Shown: one piece after another, positions 16,577 through 25,344 of the stretch
How positions within the stretch are numbered: position 1 is the stretch's first letter
Layout of the letters: every line of letters begins with the position of its first letter
Assembly: GCF_041537905.1 (NCBI RefSeq)
Contig: NZ_JBGRUO010000013.1
Coordinates: 71,744-135,743 of the forward strand
DNA length: 64,000 nt
Direction of reading: 5' to 3'
Source: Ruegeria_C sp041537905
Lineage (GTDB): Bacteria; Pseudomonadota; Alphaproteobacteria; Rhodobacterales; Rhodobacteraceae
The notes under the pieces: model-generated
Told to the model about the DNA's origin: nothing
The model's input: the letters and a program-made list of their open reading frames with translations, nothing else
The model's database searches: none
Translations under genes and position numbers: made by a program

Positions 16577-17947
16577 TTATTCGGCGGGCACGCTTTGCGC
16601 GTCCGCGCCACCCCGACCAGCCGCGATCAATGCGCGACGCGCCAGGGCATAATTGTCTTCGCCACCCGCGCGCTTGGCCTGCCGGTCGTCGAGGATATGT
16701 TCAACAGCGTCCAGTCGCCCGGCGCGCAGACCGGAATCGATGGTGAGGCGTTCAAACACATCCCGCTGGGCATGTGAACCACCTGCGAGGTGCATTTTGT
16801 CGCGGGCTGTCAACAGGTTATCGAAGGCTTCGCCATAGCGGCCCTCGCCAAAGGCACAAAGCCCGTTGGCCGCCGCAACACCCGGATCGGCCATGCGGCG
16901 CGAAACATCGCAGTCGCTGCGCTGCGCGTCGGCGTGAATGCGTGCCAGCATGCGCGCGCTGGCGTCGCCGCGCTCGGTGCCGGTCAGGGCAAGCAAATAG
17001 TGCAGATCGGCAAAGATCAGGCAGCCATCCTCGGTCCGTGTGGCGCTCAGATCGGCCAGTTCATCCCAGCGATTGCCGACATTGACGCCCTCCAACTCCA
17101 GTCGCATCAAGAGCGAAGTCGCATTCGAGATATCGCGGTAATCGTCGGTACGGTCCTTGCGGATCTCGGCATCATACAACTCCATCACCCGATCCACTTG
17201 CCCCAGGTCGAGATGCATCAGCGCCTTGTGCCACCACACATGATAGCGGAAATTGTTGCAATGCGCCCAGGCGGACTCGCGGCCCGACAGCCATTCCAGC
17301 CCGGTCTTGGCATTGCCCGTCATGTCATGCACATGCGCCACAGCGTGTAGACCCCAGGCATCGTCGGATACCATCCACAGCGCCTGGCGACCTGCGATCT
17401 CGGCCTTTTCATAAGCGCCGGTTTCTTCCAGCGAAAACGCGTGGCAGCCCAGCAGGTACCCACGCCCGGCATGGTCGGGGGCATAGGCGGGCATCACCCG
17501 TTCGATCGAGCGGCGCATGCCTTCGGAATCGCCTAGCACAAAGCGGCACGCATGGCTGAGTTTCATCGCGAGCGTATCGTCAGGATGATCGCGCAGCACT
17601 GCCTCGAAGGTCTGCACGGCTTCGATCTGGTTGCGGTTCAGCCACAGCCGCAGCGCCTCGACATATTTCTGCTCGCGCAAAGTGATTGAGCCATGCCGCG
17701 CGGCATCTTCGGCAAGGGTCAGCGCCTCGGCGGCGGTTGCCATCAGTTCGCGGCGTCCCAGCAGCGACAGGAACATCCCCTTGACCGCATGACCGAGCGC
17801 AAAATCGGGCTCCAGCGTCAAGACCTTGCCCAGATGCTCGGGGGTGACCGCCGCATGCGCCAGGAAGCCCAGAAGAACGCCATCCCATGCCTCGGCGCTG
17901 TCCGCGCGTGTCAGGCTGTTCATCTGTCCAAAAACGTCTTGTTTCAT
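16577..17947 (-). CDS. TPR protein of the TTC38 family
   Basis: 456 aa from ATG 17947; a GTG at 17959 is the alternative. The sequence is helical throughout and has the TTC38 landmarks HAVAHVHDMTGNAKTGLEWL and CNNFRYHVWWHKALMHLDLG. Eukaryotic and bacterial relatives have no established function. There is no signal peptide. It lies directly upstream of opgC, but nothing in the sequence ties it to glucan synthesis. Confidence 0.82.
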   Translation of the reverse strand: MKQDVFGQMNSLTRADSAEAWDGVLLGFLAHAAVTPEHLGKVLTLEPDFALGHAVKGMFLSLLGRRELMATAAEALTLAEDAARHGSITLREQKYVEALRLWLNRNQIEAVQTFEAVLRDHPDDTLAMKLSHACRFVLGDSEGMRRSIERVMPAYAPDHAGRGYLLGCHAFSLEETGAYEKAEIAGRQALWMVSDDAWGLHAVAHVHDMTGNAKTGLEWLSGRESAWAHCNNFRYHVWWHKALMHLDLGQVDRVMELYDAEIRKDRTDDYRDISNATSLLMRLELEGVNVGNRWDELADLSATRTEDGCLIFADLHYLLALTGTERGDASARMLARIHADAQRSDCDVSRRMADPGVAAANGLCAFGEGRYGEAFDNLLTARDKMHLAGGSHAQRDVFERLTIDSGLRAGRLDAVEHILDDRQAKRAGGEDNYALARRALIAAGRGGADAQSVPAE

Positions 17948-18067
17948 GCCGGGGTCCACTGTGTAATTTTTCGTAAGGCTACCATTGCCTTAGCAAACTC
18001 TATTCATCGCCTGTAACAGTATCGACCTTGCTCGCGAATTGGTGAAACGACGTGTGCCAAAAACGCG

Positions 18068-18090
18068 AAAAAATCCGCCGATAAGGCGGC
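18068..18090 (-). terminator. Rho-independent terminator of the CoA-transferase/ThDP operon
   Basis: Reading the minus strand about 40 nt after the CoA-transferase stop, CCGCC-TTATC-GGCGG is followed by A and six T. It is a compact canonical terminator. Confidence 0.75.
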
Positions 18091-18128
18091 ATGTTTCAGC
18101 CGAACGCCGCCAAAACAGGCAATGTGTT

Positions 18129-19313
18129 TCAATCGTCGAAGGGTGTGTCGCTGCGTAACACTTGATTGGTATCGGCATCGAAGACCGGCGGCGCGCGGCG
18201 ATAAGTGACCGGGGTGCGGGACAGTTTCAGCGGATTGCCAATCAGATCAACGGGGCCAGGCCCGGCTGGCAATGTCAGACGCATGTCGCGGGCCGCCACC
18301 TGATCGGTGGCAAAGACCTGATCAAGCGTCTGCACCGGACCGACCGGAACCTTGACCGCCTCCAGCCCCGCGATCACCTCGGCGCTGCTGTGCTGGCGCA
18401 GCGCAGGCCGGAGAACGGCGTTCAGTGAGTCGCGATGCTCCAGACGTTGGGGGTTGGTAGCGAATCGCGGATCTTCGGGCAGCTCGGGATGGTCGATGAA
18501 GGCGCAGAAGCGTCGGAACTGGGAATCGTTGCCGACCGCCAGAATCACGTGGCCGTCAGCGGTTTCATACACCTCGTAGGGCACGATATTGGGGTGCCCG
18601 TTGCCGCGCCTTTGGGGCGCTTCACCCGTGGTCAGATAGTTCACGCCTTCGTTGATCAGCCAGGCGATCTGCGAATCCACCAGCGCGATGTCGATCTGCT
18701 GGCCCTCGCCGGTGCGCTCCTTGTGGCGCAGGGCGGCCAGAATACCCACGGTGGCGTACATACCGCACATCACATCCGCGATGCCGACGCCCACTTTCAT
18801 CGGGCGGCCCTCGGGATCGCCGGTCAGCGACATGATGCCGCCATAGCCCTGTGCCATCAGGTCATAACCCGGCTTCGAGGCGTTGGGGCCGGTCTGTCCG
18901 AAACCCGATATGGAACAATAGACAAGCCCCGGCAGTTCAGGCGAGAGCGTGGCATAATCCAGTCCGTATTTTGCCAGCCCGCCGGGTTTGAAATTCTCGA
19001 TCAGGATATCGGCCTCAGCCGCCAGCCGCCTGATGGTGGTCTGCCCTTCGGAGGTGGTGATATCAACGGCCACAGATTTCTTGTTGCGGTTGGCGGCCAT
19101 GAAATAAGCGCTGAGATCGCTGGGATTGCCATCGGCATCCTTGGCATAGGGCGGGCCCCATTGCCGCGTATCATCTCCGCCCGTTGCGGGGTTTTCGATC
19201 TTGAGCACGCTGGCCCCCAGATCACCCAGCAGCTGCGTGCAGGTTGGCCCGGCCAGAATGCGGCTGAGGTCCAGAACCTTGACCCCGCTCAATGCGCCTT
19301 CAGATACGGCCAT
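18129..19313 (-). CDS. CaiB/BaiF family (class III) CoA-transferase
   Basis: 394 aa from ATG 19313, which has GAGG six nt upstream and overlaps the ThDP enzyme gene by 14 nt. Class III features: VLDLSRILAGPTCTQLLGDLGA at the N-terminus, ENFKPGG, and VDSQIAWL, where the aspartate is the expected acyl-carrying residue. Enzymes of this family move CoA between acids without a ping-pong thioester on glutamate. The substrate is unknown. The pairing with a ThDP enzyme recalls oxalate degradation, but neither protein is clearly Frc or Oxc. Confidence 0.88.
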   Translation of the reverse strand: MAVSEGALSGVKVLDLSRILAGPTCTQLLGDLGASVLKIENPATGGDDTRQWGPPYAKDADGNPSDLSAYFMAANRNKKSVAVDITTSEGQTTIRRLAAEADILIENFKPGGLAKYGLDYATLSPELPGLVYCSISGFGQTGPNASKPGYDLMAQGYGGIMSLTGDPEGRPMKVGVGIADVMCGMYATVGILAALRHKERTGEGQQIDIALVDSQIAWLINEGVNYLTTGEAPQRRGNGHPNIVPYEVYETADGHVILAVGNDSQFRRFCAFIDHPELPEDPRFATNPQRLEHRDSLNAVLRPALRQHSSAEVIAGLEAVKVPVGPVQTLDQVFATDQVAARDMRLTLPAGPGPVDLIGNPLKLSRTPVTYRRAPPVFDADTNQVLRSDTPFDD

Positions 19314-20919
19314 CATAACCCTCGCGCTCAATCTCGGCTGCGATCACGGTGAAGCGGTCGGCGTTTTGCGCCGCCTCAAGCGCGGCGCGCAGTTCCGCGC
19401 GGTTGCGCACGGTATGGCCGTTGCCGCCAAAGGCGCGCCCGATGGCTGCGAAATCATGGTGTCCGAAATCCACGCCCCGGTTTGTCATCTGCCGCCCCCG
19501 CTGTTTCAACTCGATCAAAGCGAGGCTGGCATCCACGAAGACCAGAAAAATCGGGTTGCCGCCGAGTTCTGCGGCGGTCGAAAGCTCTCCGGCCACCATC
19601 AGAAAGCCAGCATCGCCGGAAAAGCTGATCACGTGTCGGTCCGGTTCGGCGAGTTTCAACCCGATCGCCATGGGCACCGCGCAACCCATCGTGCACAGCG
19701 CCGAGGACTGGATCAGCCCGCGCGGTTCGCAGCAGCCCCACATCTGGCTGAGCAGGATGCGATGCGCCCCGCTATCGGCGGTGGCCAGCGTCGTGTCCGG
19801 CAAGGTGGCGCAGGTCTCGGCAATCACAGCTGCCGGTCCCCATTCGTCATCGGCGGGGAAGGCCGCAGCCAGCGCGTGTCGGGCCGCATCGGGTTCATTC
19901 CCGGGCCATGTCGGGCGTGCCGGGATGCCCTTGGCAAGGACCTCCAGCGTGGCGGCGGTGTCGGCTACGAGGTTCACCCCGGCCTGATGCATATAGTGAT
20001 CGTTGGGCACCGCCGCGATATCAATGACATTCTGCGTGGCCGGGTCCCAGATCTCGCGCCAGCCGGGGCGCATCTCGATCGGGTCATAGCCGATGCAAAG
20101 CACCAGATCCGCACCTTGCACCAAGGGCACAAGATGGCTGTCGGCCAGCGGCGACAGGCCCGCGCCGCCCAGGCAAAGCGGATGGTCTTCGGGGATCACG
20201 CCCTTGGCCTTGTAGCTGGTCACGAAGGGAATGCCGAAATGTTCCAGAAAGGCACGGGTCACGCAGGCAGACCCGTCATAAAGCACATCCAGCCCGATGA
20301 TCGCGATGGGCCGCTCGCTGCTCGTCAGCCATTTGCGCGCCTGTTCCACCTCGGTGCCGCAGGGAGCAACCGGGGCTGCGGGCGCAAGGCGGCGCAGGCG
20401 CGAGGGGGTGACCTGCGCATCAGCGACCGAGATCGGCACGTCGATATGGACCGGGCCGCAGCGCTGTTGCATTGCCAGCGACACCGCCTTGTCGGCCACG
20501 GTATCGGCGCCTTTGGCGGTCATCCGGAACGTGCCCTTGGTGATCGGGCGGAACACCTCCTGGTGGTCCATCACCTGATGAGTGTAGGTCAGCGCCTCAT
20601 CGGCATCGACGCAGCCGGTCAGCACGATCATCGGCACCCGGTCCTGCTGCGCGTTGGCGACCACGTTGATCCCATTCATCGCGCCTGGCCCCAGTGTGGC
20701 AAGCAGGATGGCAGGCGCGCCGTCTCGGTGATGTACCGCCTCGCCCATGAAGCCCGCCGCATTCTCGTGCTTGGCCAGATGGAAGGTGATCCCGGCCTTT
20801 TCCAGCGCATCGACCAGCGTCAGCACTTCGCCCCCCGGCATCCCAAACGCGTGGCGGCATCCCGCCTCGTAAAGCCTGCGGGCCAGAAGGTCAGCGGCGC
20901 GAATGGTCTGGTTCTGCAT
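19300..20919 (-). CDS. Thiamine-diphosphate-dependent enzyme, acetolactate-synthase-like
   Basis: 539 aa from ATG 20919 with GGAG eight nt upstream. It has the three domains of the ALS/POX family. The ThDP-activating glutamate is in HLAKHENAAGF. The pyrophosphate/Mg motif is SGDAGFLM, followed by FVDASLALIELKQ, where Asp replaces the usual metal-binding Asn. It forms an operon with the downstream CoA-transferase. Possible activities include 2-oxoacid decarboxylation or acyl-CoA lyase; the sequence alone does not decide. Confidence 0.85.
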   Translation of the reverse strand: MQNQTIRAADLLARRLYEAGCRHAFGMPGGEVLTLVDALEKAGITFHLAKHENAAGFMGEAVHHRDGAPAILLATLGPGAMNGINVVANAQQDRVPMIVLTGCVDADEALTYTHQVMDHQEVFRPITKGTFRMTAKGADTVADKAVSLAMQQRCGPVHIDVPISVADAQVTPSRLRRLAPAAPVAPCGTEVEQARKWLTSSERPIAIIGLDVLYDGSACVTRAFLEHFGIPFVTSYKAKGVIPEDHPLCLGGAGLSPLADSHLVPLVQGADLVLCIGYDPIEMRPGWREIWDPATQNVIDIAAVPNDHYMHQAGVNLVADTAATLEVLAKGIPARPTWPGNEPDAARHALAAAFPADDEWGPAAVIAETCATLPDTTLATADSGAHRILLSQMWGCCEPRGLIQSSALCTMGCAVPMAIGLKLAEPDRHVISFSGDAGFLMVAGELSTAAELGGNPIFLVFVDASLALIELKQRGRQMTNRGVDFGHHDFAAIGRAFGGNGHTVRNRAELRAALEAAQNADRFTVIAAEIEREGYDGRI

Positions 20920-20987
20920 CGAGGGGTCTCCGAACAAACTTTGAGCGGAGATTGCGCGTTGCGCGCCCGGAGGCAAGTGGAATCACG

Positions 20988-21461
20988 TCACTGTGACGTC
21001 GCAGCAGACTTGGCGATGGTGTCAAAGCGGCCATCCAGCTCTTGTCCGATGGCCTGCAATTCGCTGCCACCCTCTGCATAGGGAGCAAAGACAAAGGACG
21101 GTGTTTTGTAGGACAGCGTGGCCGTCCCGTCCGCATTTTCGGTCACATAGAGCCGGATCGGCGCTTCGATCATCGCCGCGGTCGAGGTGTTCAGGACGCG
21201 CACCGCAAAATCGTTATTGAAGACCCCAATGACGCGATTTCCGGGTATGGTGATGCCGCGCGACGCTGCCGCCTTGGTTGGCCCGGCCTGGGTCACGACG
21301 ATCAGCCCGTTCTCTTTCACCGCAGCTTTTACATCATCGACAAGCTGGTCGTAGGATTTGCCGGTCGGCAGCACCGCCCATCCCTCGCGCGCAGCCATAT
21401 CTTTTGCATGAGCTATGGTGGCTGCCCCCAGCGCGACAACAAGACAAGCGATTCTGAGCAT
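20988..21461 (-). CDS. Exported DUF302 protein
   Basis: 157 aa from ATG 21461, chosen because GGGAGAA precedes it and it begins a clear signal peptide (MLRIACLVVALGAATIAHA). The mature part is a DUF302 domain (SYDQLVDDVKAAVKENGLIVV, RVIGVFNNDFAVRVL). Function of the family is unknown; a periplasmic location is likely. Confidence 0.84.
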   Translation of the reverse strand: MLRIACLVVALGAATIAHAKDMAAREGWAVLPTGKSYDQLVDDVKAAVKENGLIVVTQAGPTKAAASRGITIPGNRVIGVFNNDFAVRVLNTSTAAMIEAPIRLYVTENADGTATLSYKTPSFVFAPYAEGGSELQAIGQELDGRFDTIAKSAATSQ

Positions 21462-21542
21462 GGCATTCTCCCGATCTGTCTCGCCTTGATGCCATGTTAC
21501 GGGGGCGGGCGGAATCACAATTCCGTGGATCGGACCTCCGGC

Positions 21543-22286
21543 TCAGCCCGTGCGCTTGCGCAGCAGATAGATATCCATGATCCAGCTATGCTCGGCGCGG
21601 GCTGCGGCGCGGGTGTCGATGATCTGCCGGGACACCTCATGCAGCGGGCCATGGATCAGAATCTGTTCCTGCATCCCGACAAACGCGCCCCACCAGATGT
21701 CATAGCGGTCGGGATCGAGTGATTGAAACGAGCATTCACCGTCCAGCATGACGGCGACAGAGGTGACCGGATCGGGCCAACCCTCGTCGCGGATGCGGCG
21801 TCCGGTTGTGACGATATAGGGCGCGCCCAACTCGTTGATCGGGATTGCGTGGGCGGCGGTCAGCGCCTGAATGGCGGTGATGCCGGGAATGACCCGGATT
21901 GCCGGTTTCGGGTCCAGCCGATCCGCGATGCGCAGCGAACTGTCATAGAGCGAGGGATCCCCCCAGATCAGCAGAGCGACGCGCTTTGCGTCCTTGTGGC
22001 GCGCGATGGCCTCCTGCCAGCGCCGCGCGATGGCGTCATGCCATTCCTCGACCCCTTGCAGATAACCGTCATCCGCCCGACGTTTGGGGATGTCGAAATG
22101 GGCCAGCGGCGGCGGTGTGGCGCTTAGATCATTGATGATCTGCTCGCGCAGCCCAGCCAGATCCTCTTTGCCGCTTCCTTTGCGCGGGATCAGGATCAGA
22201 TCCGCGTCACAGATCGCGCGCGCGCCCTCGCGGGTCACGTGATCCGGGTTGCCAGTGCCGATGCCGATCAGGAAAAGCTCTTGCAT
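21543..22286 (-). CDS. cobF: Precorrin-6A synthase (deacetylating)
   Basis: 247 aa tetrapyrrole methylase with the SAM-binding start LFLIGIGTGNPDHVT. CobF methylates C1 and removes the acetyl group of precorrin-5, a step specific to the aerobic pathway. ATG 22286 is chosen because it matches the family start; an in-frame ATG at 22325 would begin inside a strong hairpin. It lies 59 nt after cbiM, in the transcription unit headed by a cobalamin riboswitch. Confidence 0.92.
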   Translation of the reverse strand: MQELFLIGIGTGNPDHVTREGARAICDADLILIPRKGSGKEDLAGLREQIINDLSATPPPLAHFDIPKRRADDGYLQGVEEWHDAIARRWQEAIARHKDAKRVALLIWGDPSLYDSSLRIADRLDPKPAIRVIPGITAIQALTAAHAIPINELGAPYIVTTGRRIRDEGWPDPVTSVAVMLDGECSFQSLDPDRYDIWWGAFVGMQEQILIHGPLHEVSRQIIDTRAAARAEHSWIMDIYLLRKRTG

Positions 22287-22294
22287 AACAGACA

Positions 22295-22325
22295 ATGGCT
22301 CCGGCCTGTGTCGAGCCGGAGCCAT
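22295..22325 (-). promoter_or_regulatory. 11-bp perfect hairpin in the cbiM-cobF gap, overlapping the cobF ribosome site
   Basis: ATGGCTCCGGC (22295-22305) and GCCGGAGCCAT (22315-22325) pair perfectly around a 9-nt loop. On the transcript the only GGAG upstream of cobF ATG 22286 lies in the 3' arm of this stem. It could hide the ribosome site, mark a processing or end point after cbiM, or act as a weak terminator (the following TTGTCTGTT is modestly U-rich). Confidence 0.6.
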
Positions 22326-22345
22326 CCTTTGCAGATTAGATTGGA

Positions 22346-23023
22346 TCAGGCCGCGTGATAGAGGCGCGGGGTCACCAGGCCGGAACCCTTCATACCCTTC
22401 AGCGACTTGGCACCGGCCAGAACCGCAAGGTCAAAGACCGGCTCGATCAGCACGACCAGCATATAGGCCAGACCAAAGCTGCCAACGGCGGCCATGTTCT
22501 CGGCGCCGAATCCCTGACCGTAGAAGGCCCAGAAGGCGACCCAGGCGATCACGCCGCCCTGATAGGCTGCCGAGAGCTTCAGAACATCCGTGTAGCCCAG
22601 ATCGACATAGGCGACGTTCTTCGGCAGCGCGCGCTTGGCCAGCGCATGGATACCAAAGAGCGGCACCAGCAATGTGGTAATGTTCACGAAATACATCGGC
22701 ACGTCGCTAGGCGCGAAGAGCAGGCCCTGAATGGCCAGGCCAGCGGCCAGACCAACCGCAGCGGGCGCGACGCCCAGAATCAGCAGCAATGTGGTGCCCA
22801 GAATGAAGTGGACCTCAGAGATACCGACCGGGAAATGCGGCAGCACCTCGAAGAAGATAAAGACGCTCAGCGTGGCGGCGATGGAGCGCGCAATGAACGA
22901 GGTCGCGGCGCGTTCTTTCAGATCGTCTGCGATCAGTTTCAGAGAATACCCAGCGGCAGCGGCTGCTGTACCGTAGGCGAAAATCATTTTTGCGCCATGC
23001 ACGACGCCCGGTTCGATATGCAT
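22346..23023 (-). CDS. cbiM: CbiM-like cobalt transporter permease component
   Basis: 225 aa membrane protein beginning MHIEPGVVHGAKM, the metal-binding N-terminus typical of CbiM (His2 and His9), with about six to seven helices. CbiM is the cobalt-specific membrane subunit of ECF transporters, normally with CbiN, CbiQ and CbiO. None of those genes follows here; cobF does. A cobalamin riboswitch lies 60-230 nt upstream on the same strand. Whether it works alone or with partners encoded elsewhere is unknown. Confidence 0.88.
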   Translation of the reverse strand: MHIEPGVVHGAKMIFAYGTAAAAAGYSLKLIADDLKERAATSFIARSIAATLSVFIFFEVLPHFPVGISEVHFILGTTLLLILGVAPAAVGLAAGLAIQGLLFAPSDVPMYFVNITTLLVPLFGIHALAKRALPKNVAYVDLGYTDVLKLSAAYQGGVIAWVAFWAFYGQGFGAENMAAVGSFGLAYMLVVLIEPVFDLAVLAGAKSLKGMKGSGLVTPRLYHAA

Positions 23024-23079
23024 TTACTGTCTCCTTCCCGCCATCCCCGGCGGATACGCGTGCCGGTTGTCCGGCTGTT

Positions 23080-23255
23080 TCCAATCACGGCAGGTTTCCT
23101 GACTCACGGATCGTCACAAGCGAGGGCCTTCCCGGCGATATGCCAGTGGCGATTGCCACGCTTGCTTCCCGATTACAGTTGCGGGGGCAGTCGGGGATTT
23201 GCACCCCATTCCCTTTTCCCCGGGCCTTGCGGCCCGAGCACCGTAACCGCACTCT
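23080..23255 (-). promoter_or_regulatory. Cobalamin riboswitch upstream of cbiM-cobF
   Basis: Reading the minus strand, the conserved order is present: GGTGC near the start, AAAAGGGAA, GGTGCAAATCCC, GACTGCCCCCGCAACTGTAA, the B12-box-type GCCACTG (about 23143-23150), GGGAAGGC and finally GAGTCAGGAAACCTGCC (23091-23105). This is a full adenosylcobalamin-type aptamer. It is about 60 nt upstream of the cbiM ATG and should repress cobalt uptake and cobF when B12 is plentiful. Confidence 0.95.
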
Positions 23256-23296
23256 TGTCTTGCCAGCCCCAATTGCGTCAACCCCAAAAGCGGCAT

Positions 23297-24016
23297 TCAT
23301 TCGTCGGCGAGCGGCCCATAAAGGATTAACGCTGGCGCGGTGCCGATTTCAGCGGCGAGTTTTTCCGATAACGCCCCCATCGTCGTCCGATGCAGCGCCT
23401 GATCCGGGGTCGAGACGGATTCAGCCAGCAATGCAGGCGTGTCCAGTGGCAGGCCGTTCGCGTGCAGCGCTTCGACCAGTAGCGGAAAGGTACGCTTGCC
23501 CATGAAAATCACCGTGGTGGCCATCGGGTCGGCCAGTGCGGATAGATTCAGATCTTCGGGCAGCTTGCCGCTCACATCATGGCCGGTGACGAATTGGACC
23601 CGCCGGGCGGTCAAACGCCGGGTCAACGGGATGCCCGCCGCTGCCGCTGCCGCGCAGGCGGATGGAATGCCGGGGATGATTTCGTATCCGATCCCGGCCT
23701 CGCGCAGGGCCACCAGCTCTTCCTCCAAGCGTCCGAACATGCCGCCATCGCCGGATTTCAGTCGCACGACGCGGGCGCCGGTCTGCGCATACTCCACCAG
23801 CAGGCGGCTCACATGGTCCTGTTTGGGCGAGGGGCGACCGGCCCGCTTGCCCACCCCCACCAGATCGGCCTCCTCGCGCGCATGGCTCAGGATCGGGCCG
23901 CTGCTTAGGTCGTCGAACAGAACCGCGTCGGCCTGTTGCAGCCGGTCCACCGCCTTGAGGGTCAGCAGCTCGGGGTCACCGGGGCCGGAACCGACAAAAG
24001 ACACAAACCCGCTCAT
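23297..24016 (-). CDS. cobA: Uroporphyrinogen-III C-methyltransferase
   Basis: 239 aa SUMT. N-terminal SAM site SFVGSGPGDPELLTLKA, then RLKSGDGGMFGRLEEE and GIPLTRR motifs. It converts uroporphyrinogen III to precorrin-2, the branch point to cobalamin and siroheme. No CysG-like extension is present. The start overlaps cobB by 4 nt; last gene of the cobL-E-M-B-A run. Confidence 0.94.
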   Translation of the reverse strand: MSGFVSFVGSGPGDPELLTLKAVDRLQQADAVLFDDLSSGPILSHAREEADLVGVGKRAGRPSPKQDHVSRLLVEYAQTGARVVRLKSGDGGMFGRLEEELVALREAGIGYEIIPGIPSACAAAAAAGIPLTRRLTARRVQFVTGHDVSGKLPEDLNLSALADPMATTVIFMGKRTFPLLVEALHANGLPLDTPALLAESVSTPDQALHRTTMGALSEKLAAEIGTAPALILYGPLADE

Positions 24017-25344
24017 GAGCGCGCCTCGGCGATCAGGTGAAAGAATGTGCCCGTCACATTGCCGCGCAGCGACCCGGTTTGCGGGCCTTCCACACCTTCG
24101 GCATCGACCACGCGGGCCAGCGGCGCATCGGGCTGTTCGACAATCGAGGAATAGTGGAACTCATGCCCGCGTAAGACGGCTCCGGCTTCAAAACCGGGCA
24201 TTGGCGCGGTCAGAGTGGCCTTGCGGTAGCCAAGATTGAACTTGCGCTTCTCATAAGAGGTCACCAGCCCGAGCAACCCCGCCATCTCGTGTCGGTTGCC
24301 CTCCTTGTCGATCAGCGCCTCACCCAATGCCATGTAGCCCCCGCACTCGCCGTGTACCGGTTTGGTTTCGGCATGTCTGCGCAGGCCGGTCAGATAGATC
24401 TGCGCCCCCGCAAGCCTGCCCGCATGCAGTTCCGGGTAGCCGCCGGGCAACCAGACCAGATCGGCATCTGTTGCCGGGGCCTCGTCACCCAACGGCGAGA
24501 ATGGCAGAATCTCCGCCCCTGCCGCACGCCATCCTTCCAGCAGATGCGGGTAGGTGAAGGAAAACGCAGCATCGCGGGCCAAGGCGATCCGTTGCGCCGG
24601 AGGACGCGGCAGCGCGGCTGACGATGGCCCCTTGGGGCTTGAGGAAGACGCGGCCCCCTTGATCGCCTCCAGATCGACATGTTCGCGCAAAAACGCCGCA
24701 TAGCCCGCGATGGCGCTTTCCAGGTCGGGATGCTCCACTGCCTGGATCAGACCCAGATGCCGTTCGGGCAGCGTCAGGTCGCCCCGGCGCGGCAGCACGC
24801 CCAGAACCGGCAGGCCCGCGCGCTCCATGCCCAGCCGCGTCAGACGTTCGTGGCGCGGGCTGGCGCAGCGGTTCAGGATCACACCGGCAAAGGGCAGGTC
24901 CGGGTTATACATCCGAAATCCCAGCGCCGTGGCCGCCGCCGATTGCGCCTGACCGCCCACATCCAGCACCAGCACAACCGGCCAGCCCATACGCAACGCG
25001 GTCTCGGCGCTGGTGCCGTGGCCGGTCTCTCCGGGCTTTGCCACCCCGTCGAACAACCCCATGGAGCCTTCGGCCACCACTATGTCGGCCCCCGCCACCT
25101 GCGCCGCGATGCCGCCCAGCAGCGTCTCGTCCATTGCCCATGTATCGAGGTTTAAAGACGCGCGTTTCGCCGCCGCCAGATGAAAGGCCGGGTCGATATA
25201 ATCCGGCCCGCTCTTGAACGGCTGCACTGCCAGACCGTCTTCGGCCAGCGCCCTGAGCAGTCCCAGCATCACCGTGGTCTTGCCGGTCCCCGATGAGGGC
25301 GCCGAGATCAGCAGGCCGGGAGGGTTTGTCATCGCCTCAGTCAT
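24013..25344 (-). CDS. cobB: Cobyrinate (hydrogenobyrinate) a,c-diamide synthase
   Basis: 443 aa from ATG 25344 (GGAG eight nt upstream, 8-nt overlap with cobM); ATG 25332 is the alternative. The N-terminal domain has the P-loop SSGTGKTTVMLGLL. The C-terminal glutamine amidotransferase domain has the nucleophile region VHGECGGYMALG. In the aerobic pathway it amidates hydrogenobyrinic acid at a and c with glutamine and ATP, before cobalt insertion by CobNST. Confidence 0.94.
   Translation of the reverse strand: MTEAMTNPPGLLISAPSSGTGKTTVMLGLLRALAEDGLAVQPFKSGPDYIDPAFHLAAAKRASLNLDTWAMDETLLGGIAAQVAGADIVVAEGSMGLFDGVAKPGETGHGTSAETALRMGWPVVLVLDVGGQAQSAAATALGFRMYNPDLPFAGVILNRCASPRHERLTRLGMERAGLPVLGVLPRRGDLTLPERHLGLIQAVEHPDLESAIAGYAAFLREHVDLEAIKGAASSSSPKGPSSAALPRPPAQRIALARDAAFSFTYPHLLEGWRAAGAEILPFSPLGDEAPATDADLVWLPGGYPELHAGRLAGAQIYLTGLRRHAETKPVHGECGGYMALGEALIDKEGNRHEMAGLLGLVTSYEKRKFNLGYRKATLTAPMPGFEAGAVLRGHEFHYSSIVEQPDAPLARVVDAEGVEGPQTGSLRGNVTGTFFHLIAEARS

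Noticed and set aside
18129..20919. Oxalate degradation pair (frc-oxc)
   Set aside because: The ThDP protein resembles general acetolactate-synthase-like proteins and the CoA-transferase lacks features I could tie to formyl-CoA transferase.
19201..21081. Long plus-strand open frame (626 codons) opposite the ThDP and CoA-transferase genes
   Set aside because: It is the antisense of two clearly recognised genes, is rich in His/Arg/Gln from GC-skewed codons, and matches no family.
22286..22325. Upstream cobF start at ATG 22325
   Set aside because: It lies in the hairpin arm and adds 13 residues that family members lack.
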